A stretch of DNA of 10,679 bases from positions 1-10,679 of the forward strand of contig CAYSRC010000057.1 in NCBI GenBank assembly GCA_964433495.1. The letters are read 5' to 3'. Positions 1 through 5,945 of the stretch are shown piece after piece; the first letter of the stretch is position 1, and every line of letters starts with the position of its first letter. Both the position numbers and the translations under genes were made by a program. The notes beneath the pieces are model-generated. The model had not been told where the DNA came from. It made no database searches and saw nothing but the letters and a program-made list of their open reading frames with translations. This DNA is from CAYSRC01 sp964433495. Its GTDB lineage: Bacteria > Bacillota > Clostridia > Oscillospirales > Ruminococcaceae.

Positions 1-103
1 ACAGGCGGTTTGCAGAGCAGTTGCGGCGCAAACCGCCGCCGAGAGGGGGAAATTTCCCCCTACGGAAAATCCCGACGCGATGATATACGCGTCGGGATTT
101 TGG
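1..103 (-). repeat. tRNA-trailing three-hairpin element, left copy
   Basis: Read outward from tRNA-Ser, this stretch starts at the tRNA's own CCA and contains three hairpins in a row: a 14-bp terminator-like stem (66-101), a pure G/C palindrome with an AAATTT centre (45-60), and a 10-bp stem with arms GGCGGTTTGC (4-13) and GCAAACCGCC (28-37). The reverse complement of 10572-10673 matches it base for base except in the centre of the second hairpin. The copy runs to the first base of the window, so its outer boundary is not seen. No coding potential is evident. It may be a dispersed repeat or a conserved structured tRNA trailer. Confidence 0.9.
66..101 (-). terminator. Intrinsic terminator after tRNA-Ser
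   Basis: The stem is a perfect 14 bp, arms AAAATCCCGACGCG and CGCGTCGGGATTTT around an 8-nt loop. It begins at the last A of the tRNA CCA. The A-run on one side and T-run on the other mean it can terminate in both directions. An identical hairpin follows tRNA-Pro at 10574-10609. Confidence 0.85.
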
Positions 104-191
104 CGGAGAAGGAGGGATTTGAACCCTCGCGACGGTTACCCGCCCTACGCCCTTAGCAGGGGCGCCTCTTCGGCCTCTTGAGTACTTCTCC
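101..191 (-). tRNA. tRNA-Ser (anticodon GCU)
   Basis: The minus strand folds into a class II tRNA. The acceptor stem pairs GGAGAAG with CTTCTCC, followed by discriminator G and an encoded CCA. The anticodon stem is CGCCC/GGGCG with loop CTGCTAA, giving anticodon GCT, which reads serine AGC and AGU codons. A long variable arm typical of tRNA-Ser follows, then a T-arm GAGGG/CCCTC with TTCAAAT in the loop. The 91-nt length including CCA is normal for serine. It has its own promoter at 231-259 and runs outward from the protein genes. Confidence 0.96.
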
Positions 192-230
192 AAAGTTGTT
201 TACGGTTTGTTCAGTTTTAGGGTACATCAT

Positions 231-259
231 ATTTTATCAGATATTACGGCTTATGTCAA
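231..259 (-). promoter_or_regulatory. Sigma-A promoter of tRNA-Ser
   Basis: On the minus strand a perfect -35 box TTGACA (254-259) is separated by 17 nt from -10 box TAAAAT (231-236). The expected start near 224 leaves a leader of about 33 nt before the mature tRNA. The surrounding DNA is clearly AT-rich in an otherwise GC-rich window. Confidence 0.8.
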
Positions 260-349
260 TTTCCTTTTTGCCCCGCTTTCGGTGCATAAATCAGAGCCTA
301 AGCCGGGCGTGCGGCGACGCGGTGCACATCGGGCGCGGCCCCGCAACAG

Positions 350-375
350 AAAGGGGGGCGGGAAAGCCGCCCCCC
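350..375 (-). terminator. Intrinsic terminator of the dehydrogenase gene
   Basis: On the minus strand a perfect 9-bp stem, GGGGGGCGG (367-375) with CCGCCCCCC (353-361) around a 5-nt loop, is followed by TTTCTGTT. It lies 33 nt past the dehydrogenase stop codon. A second, weaker 6-bp hairpin (CTTTGC 379-384 with GCAAAG 399-404) sits between stop and terminator. Confidence 0.75.
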
Positions 376-408
376 ATGCTTTGCACGAAACGAAAAAGGC
401 AAAGTCCC

Positions 409-1170
409 TTACGGCGCGATCGAGTAGGCGCCGTCCACCAACAGGCACTGCCCCGAATAGTAGCGGGAATCGGGCCCGCTGAGGAAGCCGATGACGGGGG
501 CGATGTCCTCCTCGGCGTCGCCGAGACGGCGCATGGGCTGCTGCGCGAGGATCGCCTGGTACTTCTCGGGGAACTTTTTGGCCCATTCCTTGGCGGCGGG
601 GGACTCGGCGCCCGGCAGCACGCAGTTGACGCATATGCCGTACTGCCCCCACTCCTTGGCGGCGATCTTCGTGAGGCCGCGCACTGCCTCCTTGTTGCTC
701 GCGTAGGCGAGCTGCCCCGCGTAGCCGAACATGCCGGTCGCGGAGGCGAAGTTGATGACGCGCCCCTCGCCCTGCGCCTTCATGTGGGGGAAGCACTCCT
801 GCATAAAGTTGAGGGAGCCTATCGTGCCCGCCATCCACGCGGTGTACATGTCCTCGTACTTGGTCGACTCGACGGGGGCCGACTTGGGGACCGCCTGCGC
901 GTTGTTGACGACGACGTCGACGGTGCCGTAGGTCTCGACTGTCTTCGCGACCACCTCGGCGACGCGGGGGCGGTCGGCCGAGTCACAGGTCATGTAAAAG
1001 CCCTCGCCGCCGAGCGCCTTGATCTCCTCGACCGTCTGTTTGATGGGATCCTCGCGGCGTCCCGTGCAGACCACCTTCACCCCCTGCTTTGCGAGGTAGA
1101 GCGCGATGCCCTTGCCGATGCCCTGACCTGCACCCGTGACGATTGCCACCTTTTCGTTCAACTGTTTCAT
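409..1170 (-). CDS. Short-chain dehydrogenase/reductase (classical SDR)
   Basis: A 253-residue NAD(P)-dependent oxidoreductase of the classical SDR family, cytosolic, substrate unknown. The Rossmann motif TGAGQGIG is at residues 12-19, NNA at 89-91, catalytic Ser143, and YxxxK at Tyr156-Lys160, 13 residues after the serine as expected. The C-terminus has the family's SGQ...VDG pattern. The basic pair GRR after the second strand (residues 37-39) hints at NADP(H), an inference. By alignment to the usual NLxG pattern, the tetrad asparagine appears to be glycine (Gly115), and the usual NNAG is NNAQ. The ATG at 1170 is chosen because the fold begins there and AAAGGA lies about 12 nt upstream; a TTG extension to 1227 is unlikely. 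It is a single-gene unit with its own promoter and terminator. Reductases of acyl-ACP, sugars or steroids share this fold and cannot be told apart here. Confidence 0.9.
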   Translation of the reverse strand: MKQLNEKVAIVTGAGQGIGKGIALYLAKQGVKVVCTGRREDPIKQTVEEIKALGGEGFYMTCDSADRPRVAEVVAKTVETYGTVDVVVNNAQAVPKSAPVESTKYEDMYTAWMAGTIGSLNFMQECFPHMKAQGEGRVINFASATGMFGYAGQLAYASNKEAVRGLTKIAAKEWGQYGICVNCVLPGAESPAAKEWAKKFPEKYQAILAQQPMRRLGDAEEDIAPVIGFLSGPDSRYYSGQCLLVDGAYSIAP

Positions 1171-1238
1171 TTTGCTTGATAATCCTTTCGATGTTGTTAA
1201 AGCTGTACGGCAGGAAGGAGTTCTCAAAGCCCACGCCG

Positions 1239-1256
1239 AAACTTTGTTAAAAGTTT
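1239..1256. promoter_or_regulatory. Palindromic operator candidate of the dehydrogenase promoter
   Basis: A perfect 7-bp inverted repeat, AAACTTT then GTTA then AAAGTTT, forms an 18-bp palindrome. It overlaps the -10 box (1252-1257) and the expected transcription start near 1245, a position typical of a repressor site. No regulator gene is in the window. Confidence 0.5.
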
Positions 1257-1280
1257 ATCATATTGTTCGGCGGCTGTCAA
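1252..1280 (-). promoter_or_regulatory. Promoter of the dehydrogenase gene
   Basis: On the minus strand, consensus -35 TTGACA (1275-1280), a 17-nt spacer and -10 TAAACT (1252-1257) predict a start near 1245 and a 5' leader of about 75 nt before the ATG at 1170. Confidence 0.55.
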
Positions 1281-1538
1281 TAAAACCACGAAAAAACATT
1301 GCGGGGCGCTTGCGATTCACCGTCCGGGGCGGTCGAACCGTCTTTGCATCATATTGAGCGATCCCCCCGGGAGCGGGGCGGTAAAACCGAAGGGGAAAAG
1401 CGGGCGTATTGCCGTCCAAAAACGCCGCCCCCGCCGTCACGGCGCGAACAGCGGCCCCGGCGGGCGGAAAAAACCGCGGTCGGACATCCGAAACCGCGTC
1501 CGCCCGCGAAGCCGTCAACAGTACCGCCCGCTCGGCAG
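1281..1538. other. GC-rich non-coding stretch
   Basis: This is most of the gap between the dehydrogenase promoter and the end of the DUF6514-like gene. Open frames cross it on both strands, but their products are Arg/Pro/Ala-rich with no recognisable motif, and none has a convincing ribosome site. I see no RNA gene or repeat. Confidence 0.5.
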
Positions 1539-1570
1539 AAAAAACGCCGTCCGCCGCACGGGCTCACGGC
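1539..1570 (-). terminator. Probable terminator of the DUF6514-like gene
   Basis: On the minus strand GCCGT and ACGGC pair (1566-1570 with 1546-1550), enclosing a small internal loop and an inner GCC/GGC stem, and are followed by G and six Ts (1539-1544). The stem overlaps the stop codon at 1564-1566. The weak inner pairing keeps confidence moderate. Confidence 0.45.
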
Positions 1571-1773
1571 TCCCCGACAAAGTCCGACACAATGTCGTCG
1601 AGGTGACATGTCTCGGGGTCGAGCTCGTTGAGGTCGGCGATAAGCCGCTGTGCGCGCTCCCTGCTTGCGGTGAGGTCGGGGTAGTCGATGCCTCCCCCGC
1701 TTATGCCGAACGTCGTGACGGATGTGCCCGTCTCATCGATGATCTCGGTGCTGATTAGGGTGAAATGCGGCAT
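1564..1773 (-). CDS. Small DUF6514-like protein
   Basis: A 69-residue acidic soluble protein with no membrane segment. Its pattern, an N-terminal strand region, a TTFGI turn, then DYPDLTASRERAQRLI and a C-terminal HLDDIVSDFV, resembles from memory the DUF6514 family of small Firmicutes proteins, which usually end in a similar H-x-D-I/V-x-x-D-F. No function is known to me for that family. The start is supported by AGGTG seven nt before the ATG. It is monocistronic, minus-strand, and divergent from the ttcA run. It is slightly shorter than I remember for the family, so the name is tentative though coding status is likely. Confidence 0.65.
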   Translation of the reverse strand: MPHFTLISTEIIDETGTSVTTFGISGGGIDYPDLTASRERAQRLIADLNELDPETCHLDDIVSDFVGEP

Positions 1774-2050
1774 TGTTGCACCTGCTTTCTTTCGTCCGCC
1801 GCGGAGCGGTTGCTCACAAGCGTTCCCCTTGCATATGATCCTTGACGGCAGCTGTCGCGGTTTGCGGGATACGGCGCAGCCGGCGGACGGCCCGCACCGC
1901 AGCCCTGTAAACTGTATATCATATATTCAGTATACCTTTTGCAGAGCGCGAAAACTGTCGAACGACGTCGAAAAAGATCCCGGGGAGATGTTTTTCGGGC
2001 GCGCTGCACCGCCGCGGGAGGGGCCGAAAAGCGCGGCGGGACGGGGGGAC
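1774..2050. other. Non-coding divergent region
   Basis: This lies between the DUF6514-like gene and the ttcA promoter. It holds an AT-rich island around 1905-1945 within GC-rich sequence, and an 8-bp hairpin with arms CCGCCGCG (2009-2016) and CGCGGCGG (2032-2039) that lacks a T-run on either strand. Open frames here lack recognisable motifs. Confidence 0.5.
1912..1934 (-). promoter_or_regulatory. AT-rich palindrome and possible promoter for the DUF6514-like gene
   Basis: A 19-bp imperfect palindrome bounded by CTG and CAG (1912-1930, seven of nine base pairs symmetric) overlaps minus-strand -10-like hexamers TATACT (1929-1934) and TATGAT (1918-1923). No good -35 box is at the right distance, although TCGACA (1956-1961) lies 21 nt from TATACT. 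This would leave a leader of about 140 nt. Confidence 0.3.
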
Positions 2051-2079
2051 TTTAAATCATCGCCCTAAAATGGTATAAT
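2051..2079 (+). promoter_or_regulatory. Promoter upstream of ttcA
   Basis: A perfect TATAAT (2074-2079) is preceded by TG at 2071-2072, making an extended -10. The -35 position 17 nt upstream holds only TTTAAA (2051-2056). The expected start is near 2086, about 155 nt before the ttcA start codon. An 18-nt stretch here matches the tRNA-Pro promoter at 17 positions. Confidence 0.6.
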
Positions 2080-2095
2080 ATAACCCGATTGAGAC

Positions 2096-2186
2096 GCCCC
2101 GCGGTCGGCGCGGCGGGGCCGCTTGATCGTATCGGGGCGGTGCGAACGGGGCGTGCTTTAAAAGCGCGTCCGTTGGGATGCGCCCC
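2096..2186 (+). promoter_or_regulatory. Structured 5' leader of ttcA
   Basis: Two hairpins lie between the promoter and the ribosome site. The first pairs GCCCCGC (2096-2102) with GCGGGGC (2113-2119). The second has three stacked stems: GGGGCG (2134-2139) with CGCCCC (2181-2186), AACGG (2145-2149) with CCGTT (2170-2174), and CGTGCTT (2152-2158) with AAGCGCG (2162-2168) around a 3-nt loop. CGCCCC at 2095-2100 could instead pair with GGGGCG at 2134-2139, so the two folds could exclude each other. I do not recognise a known riboswitch, and no T-run terminator is present. Confidence 0.4.
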
Positions 2187-2228
2187 GCCGAGAGGGCCTG
2201 TATCGAAAAATGCGGACGGCGTCGCAGC

Positions 2229-2233
2229 GGAGG
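2229..2233 (+). promoter_or_regulatory. Ribosome binding site fixing the ttcA start
   Basis: GGAGG lies seven nt before the ATG at 2241. The upstream in-frame ATG at 2178 has no such site and lies within the leader hairpin, so it is rejected as the start. Confidence 0.8.
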
Positions 2234-2240
2234 CAGACGG

Positions 2241-2960
2241 ATGGTTCAGCTTCGTGGGATCGAGAGCCGCGTAAGGCGCGCGTGCGAAACATACGGCATG
2301 ATTGAGGACGGCGACAGCGTCGCGGTGGGCGTCTCGGGCGGCAAGGACTCGGTGGTGCTGCTGTGCGCGCTCGCGGGCCTCAGGCGCTATCTGCCGAGGC
2401 GGTTTTCGCTCTCGGCGTTCACCCTCGACCCCTGCTTCGGCGGCGTCGAGACCGACTGGTCGCCCATTGCCGACCTCTGCCGCGGGCTGGGTGTGCCGTA
2501 CACCGTAAAGCGCTCGGACCTCGGCAGGGTGGTGTTCGAGACGCGGCGCGAAAAGAACCCCTGCGCGCTGTGTGCGAGGATGAGAAGGGGCGCGCTGCAC
2601 GACCTGTGCGTCGAGCACGGCGTCGGCAAGCTCGCGCTCGGCCACCACATGGACGACGTCGTCGAGACCTTCTTTCTCAACCTGTTTCACGAGGGACGCA
2701 TCGCTGCCTTTTCGCCCGTGACCTATCTTTCGAGAAAAAAGATCACCGTCATCCGCCCGCTTGTGCTGTGCACAGAGCGCGAGACAGCGGCGGCAGCGGC
2801 TGCAAAGGGGCTGCCTGTCGTCAAGAGCAGATGCCCTGTCGACGGCAAAAGCGAGCGCCAGACGATAAAAGAGTTCATCGCGGCAAAGCAGCGGGACTAC
2901 CCCGACTTTTTGCGGCGAACCTTCACCGCGCTGACCAACGCCCACATAAGCGGACTGTAG
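2241..2960 (+). CDS. ttcA: TtcA-like tRNA 2-thiocytidine synthase (PP-loop ATPase)
   Basis: A 239-residue cytosolic enzyme of the TtcA/TilS ATP-pyrophosphatase superfamily. TtcA adenylates cytidine 32 of certain tRNAs and replaces its oxygen with sulfur, using a [4Fe-4S] cluster. The PP-loop SGGKDS is at residues 32-37, the cluster-type CxxC at Cys108 and Cys111, GHHMDD at 134-139, and a third candidate ligand Cys198 in SRCPVDGKSERQTIK. This three-cysteine layout fits TtcA rather than TilS. Length is somewhat short of the proteobacterial enzymes but normal for the Firmicutes branch. It heads the plus-strand run, 45 nt ahead of the wall-protein gene, from a promoter with a long structured leader. 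Closely related Firmicutes proteins may differ in target tRNA or position, so the exact modification is inferred. Confidence 0.85.
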   Translation: MVQLRGIESRVRRACETYGMIEDGDSVAVGVSGGKDSVVLLCALAGLRRYLPRRFSLSAFTLDPCFGGVETDWSPIADLCRGLGVPYTVKRSDLGRVVFETRREKNPCALCARMRRGALHDLCVEHGVGKLALGHHMDDVVETFFLNLFHEGRIAAFSPVTYLSRKKITVIRPLVLCTERETAAAAAAKGLPVVKSRCPVDGKSERQTIKEFIAAKQRDYPDFLRRTFTALTNAHISGL

Positions 2961-3055
2961 GGAGGCGCGCATATTAAGCAGTTTATTAAGAGGTTATTTT
3001 TATAGATGGGATTTTGTTTTACTTTTGTTGATTATTGTGTGTTAAGATATTTTTC
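2961..3055 (+). other. AT-rich junction before the wall-protein gene
   Basis: Sequence from about 2970 to 3055 is strikingly AT-rich compared with both neighbours and has a short direct repeat of ATTAAG around 2973-2992. It includes the first 15-17 codons assigned to the next gene. It may hold a promoter for that gene, but I cannot settle on one pair of boxes. Confidence 0.35.
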
Positions 3056-4814
3056 GCCCGACGGAGATCACCGCGCGGGCGCGACGGGGGACGAGGCGGT
3101 CCTCGAGCTGCTGCGCGAGGTGCAGGGCGAACGGGATAAAACGGGCGCGCGCGGCGCCGAGGCGAAATACGCCGACAGGGACACCCCGTCGGGACGGCGG
3201 GACGTCCCGGGGAGTGCGGCTGCGGACGGCGGACAGGACATCGCGGCAAAGGCAGAGCCTCGGGAGAGAGACGACGAAAACGGCGGACGGGACACCGGGG
3301 AGCCGGCTTCCGACATGACTGCCCCAAAAAACGGCGGCCCCGCGCCCGCAGCCGAAGTCAAAAAAACCGCACCCGACGAGGGCGGCTGCAACGGCGCGGC
3401 GCGCCCCGCCGATGCAGCGTCGTGCGCTGCGGGCGAAGCCGTCGGGGCAGACCCCGCGACGACAGCCTCCGCCCCGCGGCGCACGCGGGAAAAAGAGGGC
3501 GAGATGACGCCCCCGGCGGAGGCCGACTCAAAAACGGGCGGGGAAGCGGGCGGCAAAAAGACCGTGTTCCGCGCGCCGAATACCGCGGCCGACAGCGCCC
3601 CCGCGGCCTCGGGGTCGGGCGGCGCCGCAGATACGGACGAAGCCGCGGGCGCGGACAAAAACGACGGCGGGGCGACACCCTGCGCCGACGGCCCGCATCA
3701 CACAGACGGGAGCGAGCGGCGCGGGATGTCGTCGTGGATAGGCGGCTTTGCGGCGGCGCTCGTGTGCGCCTTTTTGCTGGCGGGGCCGATCTCATGGTCG
3801 TTTTTCGCGGGCGACCTCTATTACGTCAAGGACGATGAGGGCGAGCTTGCGGGCTGTGTGCTGACCCACCGGGACGCGAGGGCCGCCTACAGCGAGGTAA
3901 TCGAGATAGCGGATGAGGACGAGGTGGTGTCCGAGACGGTCGGCTCGACCGAATTTCTCTCGGTCGTGCGGGCGTTTTCGGTGACGGTGCAGGCGGACGG
4001 TGCGCAGACCGAGGTGCGCTTTGCGAGCGGCACGGTTGAGGACGCGCTTGCCGCCGCCGAGGTCGAGCTCGGCGAGGACGACCTTGTCAGCCCGTCGCTC
4101 GACACCGAGCTCGCCGACGGGGACGTCGTGACGGTCAGACGCGTCACCTACCGCACCCGCGAGGAGTCGGAGGAGGTCATGGGCGAGCAGGTCATCAAGC
4201 GCTCGCCGCTCATCAGGGACGGCACAACGCAGGTCATGAATGAGGAGAGCCTCGGCGAGGTGCTCAGGGTGTACCGCGACCGCTATGTCGACGGTGTGCT
4301 CGCGGACAGCGAGATCGTAAGCGAGCAGACGGTGAAGGCGCCGACAAACTCGATCGTGCTCGAGGGCGACAGCAGCGCCGTCATGTCGCCGCTCGACGGC
4401 TCGCGCTTTACAAGCGCATCGATCGTCGGCGGGGTGCCGAGTTCGTACACCAACGTGATAAGCGGGCGCTCGACGGCCTACAGCAGCAGCCGCACGCTCG
4501 TCTACGGCGCGTCGGGGCTGTACCTGAGCCAGGGCTTCGTCGCGGTCAACCCCGACGTCATCCCGTACGGCTCGCTTTTGTACATCACGAGCAGCGACGG
4601 CAGCTTTGTGTACGGCTGGGCAATCGCGGCGGACACCGGCCTCGCGCTCATGGACGGCAGCGCCGTCGTCGACTGTTTTTTTGACACCTATCGCGAGAGC
4701 TGCCTGTTCGGCGCGCACACACTCGATGTGTATGTGGTGGAGCAGCTGACGCAGTCGCAGCTCGAGGGATATATGGGCAACGAGGGGCTGTTCCGCTCCC
4801 GCATACCCGAATAG
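3006..4814 (+). CDS. Membrane-anchored DUF348-G5-3D wall protein (YabE-like)
   Basis: A 602-residue protein. Residues 1-240 are mostly low-complexity Ala/Gly/Asp/Glu/Pro sequence expected to be disordered. One membrane segment follows at about 246-266. The C-terminal part, probably outside the cell, carries a DUF348-like region (about 324-380, with VSPSLDTELADGD), a G5 domain (about 392-454, ending TVKAPTNSIVLEG) and a 3D domain (about 485-579). The three aspartates naming the 3D fold are visible as Asp543 in AADTG, Asp556 and Asp560 in DCFFD. In YabE, YuiC and Rpf-like proteins this combination is tied to peptidoglycan cleavage and wall remodelling, likely here too. The ATG at 3006 has AGAGG 12 nt upstream, a poor spacing, and the first 17 residues are hydrophobic and odd, so the N-terminus is uncertain. 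ATG 3726 has no clear ribosome site. neuB follows after 19 nt. Confidence 0.82.
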   Translation: MGFCFTFVDYCVLRYFSPDGDHRAGATGDEAVLELLREVQGERDKTGARGAEAKYADRDTPSGRRDVPGSAAADGGQDIAAKAEPRERDDENGGRDTGEPASDMTAPKNGGPAPAAEVKKTAPDEGGCNGAARPADAASCAAGEAVGADPATTASAPRRTREKEGEMTPPAEADSKTGGEAGGKKTVFRAPNTAADSAPAASGSGGAADTDEAAGADKNDGGATPCADGPHHTDGSERRGMSSWIGGFAAALVCAFLLAGPISWSFFAGDLYYVKDDEGELAGCVLTHRDARAAYSEVIEIADEDEVVSETVGSTEFLSVVRAFSVTVQADGAQTEVRFASGTVEDALAAAEVELGEDDLVSPSLDTELADGDVVTVRRVTYRTREESEEVMGEQVIKRSPLIRDGTTQVMNEESLGEVLRVYRDRYVDGVLADSEIVSEQTVKAPTNSIVLEGDSSAVMSPLDGSRFTSASIVGGVPSSYTNVISGRSTAYSSSRTLVYGASGLYLSQGFVAVNPDVIPYGSLLYITSSDGSFVYGWAIAADTGLALMDGSAVVDCFFDTYRESCLFGAHTLDVYVVEQLTQSQLEGYMGNEGLFRSRIPE

Positions 4815-4833
4815 ATATAACGGAGGGTTTTTT

Positions 4834-5829
4834 ATGGGCGTGTATGTAATCGCCGAGGCGGGCGTCAACCACAACGGCAGCCTCGAGCTCGCCGAGAGGT
4901 TTGTGGACGCCGCCGCCGACGCCGGGGCCGACGCGGTGAAGTTTCAGACCTTTATCCCCGAGAAGGTCATGTCGGTGTACGCCCGAAAGGCCGAGTACCA
5001 GCAGGCCGCCACCGGCGCGGACGAGAGCCAAATAGAGATGGTCCGCAGGCTGTGGCTGCCGTACGACGCGTTTACAAAGCTCAAGGCGCGCTGTGACGAG
5101 CGGGGCATCACCTTTCTGTCGACCCCCTTCGACATCCCCTCGCTCGAGTTTCTTTTGACCCTCGACATGCCCTGCATCAAGGTGCCCTCGGGCGAGATAA
5201 CCAACCTGCCCCTGCTGCTGCGTGTCGCGCGGGCCCAAAAGCCGGTCATCCTGTCGACGGGCATGTCCGAGCTCGACGAGATCGCGTTCGCGAAGCGGAC
5301 GCTTGAGGAGGGCGGCTGCCCCGAGGTGACGCTGCTGCACTGCAACACCGAGTACCCGACCCCCTTTGAGGACGCAAACCTGCTCGCGATGCTGACGCTC
5401 AAAGAGCGGTTCGGCGGCAGGGTGGGATACTCCGACCACACGCTCGGGATCACTGCGCCCGTCGCCGCGGCCGCGCTCGGCGCGGCCGTCATCGAAAAGC
5501 ACTTTACCCTCGACCGCTCGATGGACGGCCCCGACCAGGCGGCAAGCCTCGAGCCGGGCGAGCTCGCCGCCATGGTGAAGGCGGTGCGCGAGGTCGAGCT
5601 CGCGCTCGGCAGCGGGGTCAAGACGGTCAGCGCGTCCGAGCGAAAAAACATCGAGATCGCGCGCAAAAGCATCGTCGCCGCGCGCGACATAAAAGCGGGA
5701 GAGACGCTGAGCGAGGACAACCTCGACGTCAAGCGCCCCGGCAACGGCGTGTCGCCGACCAAATGGTTCGAGGTTTTGGGGACGAAGGCGGTGCGGGACT
5801 TTGCCGCCGACGAGCTCATCGAGCTGTGA
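4834..5829 (+). CDS. neuB: NeuB-family nonulosonic (sialic) acid synthase
   Basis: A 331-residue cytosolic enzyme condensing phosphoenolpyruvate with a six-carbon amino sugar to form a nine-carbon acid such as N-acetylneuraminate or legionaminate. Visible motifs are IAEAGVNHNG (6-15), KFQTF (36-40), STPFD (96-100), VPSGEI (117-122), HCNTEYPTP (169-177), SDHTLG (200-205) and EKHFTLD (221-227). His202 and His223 match the spacing of the metal-binding histidines of Neisseria NeuB. A SAF/antifreeze-like domain occupies about 277-331, with the expected arginine in KRPGNG (Arg301). GGAGG lies seven nt before the ATG. It is 19 nt behind the wall-protein gene and so in its transcript. Sialic, legionaminic and pseudaminic synthases share these motifs; the product cannot be decided. 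No CMP-sugar synthetase (neuA) or epimerase (neuC) is nearby. Confidence 0.9.
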   Translation: MGVYVIAEAGVNHNGSLELAERFVDAAADAGADAVKFQTFIPEKVMSVYARKAEYQQAATGADESQIEMVRRLWLPYDAFTKLKARCDERGITFLSTPFDIPSLEFLLTLDMPCIKVPSGEITNLPLLLRVARAQKPVILSTGMSELDEIAFAKRTLEEGGCPEVTLLHCNTEYPTPFEDANLLAMLTLKERFGGRVGYSDHTLGITAPVAAAALGAAVIEKHFTLDRSMDGPDQAASLEPGELAAMVKAVREVELALGSGVKTVSASERKNIEIARKSIVAARDIKAGETLSEDNLDVKRPGNGVSPTKWFEVLGTKAVRDFAADELIEL

Positions 5830-5929
5830 CGGCGAGGCCTTTTCCCCCGACTTAAAAATGAGCAGTTTTGCCGCCCGAGGCGACGCCCGTCCCGCGCGCT
5901 GTGTGCGGGGCAGGGGCCCGGCGGTGTTT

Positions 5930-5935
5930 AGGAGG
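5930..5935 (+). promoter_or_regulatory. Ribosome binding site fixing the DUF2142 gene start
   Basis: AGGAGG lies 10 nt before the ATG at 5946. The in-frame ATG at 5868 lacks a site, and the 26 extra residues would put a Cys/Arg-rich stretch before the membrane segment. Confidence 0.7.
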
Positions 5936-5945
5936 CGGTTGCTGT

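Noticed and set aside
101..191. tRNA-Ser as a phage or island attachment site
   Set aside because: No integrase nearby and no direct repeat of the tRNA 3' body elsewhere in the window. The shared sequence starts at CCA only.
178..1179. 333-codon plus-strand open frame
   Set aside because: It begins inside tRNA-Ser and runs antisense to the dehydrogenase. The product has no motif and there is no ribosome site; it is a shadow frame favoured by high GC.
1299..1758. Several overlapping 65-134 codon frames in the gap upstream of the dehydrogenase
   Set aside because: Compositionally biased products, no ribosome sites, and overlap with each other and with the DUF6514-like gene.
2009..2039. 8-bp GC hairpin as a terminator
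   Set aside because: There is no T-run on either strand, and it sits upstream of the ttcA promoter, so it is left as an unassigned structure.
2052..2972. 306-codon minus-strand open frame over ttcA
   Set aside because: The opposite frame encodes PP-loop and CxxC motifs with a GGAGG site. This one is Arg/His/Ala-rich without motifs.
3792..4874. 360-codon minus-strand open frame over the G5/3D gene
   Set aside because: It lies antisense to recognised DUF348, G5 and 3D domains and has no motif of its own.
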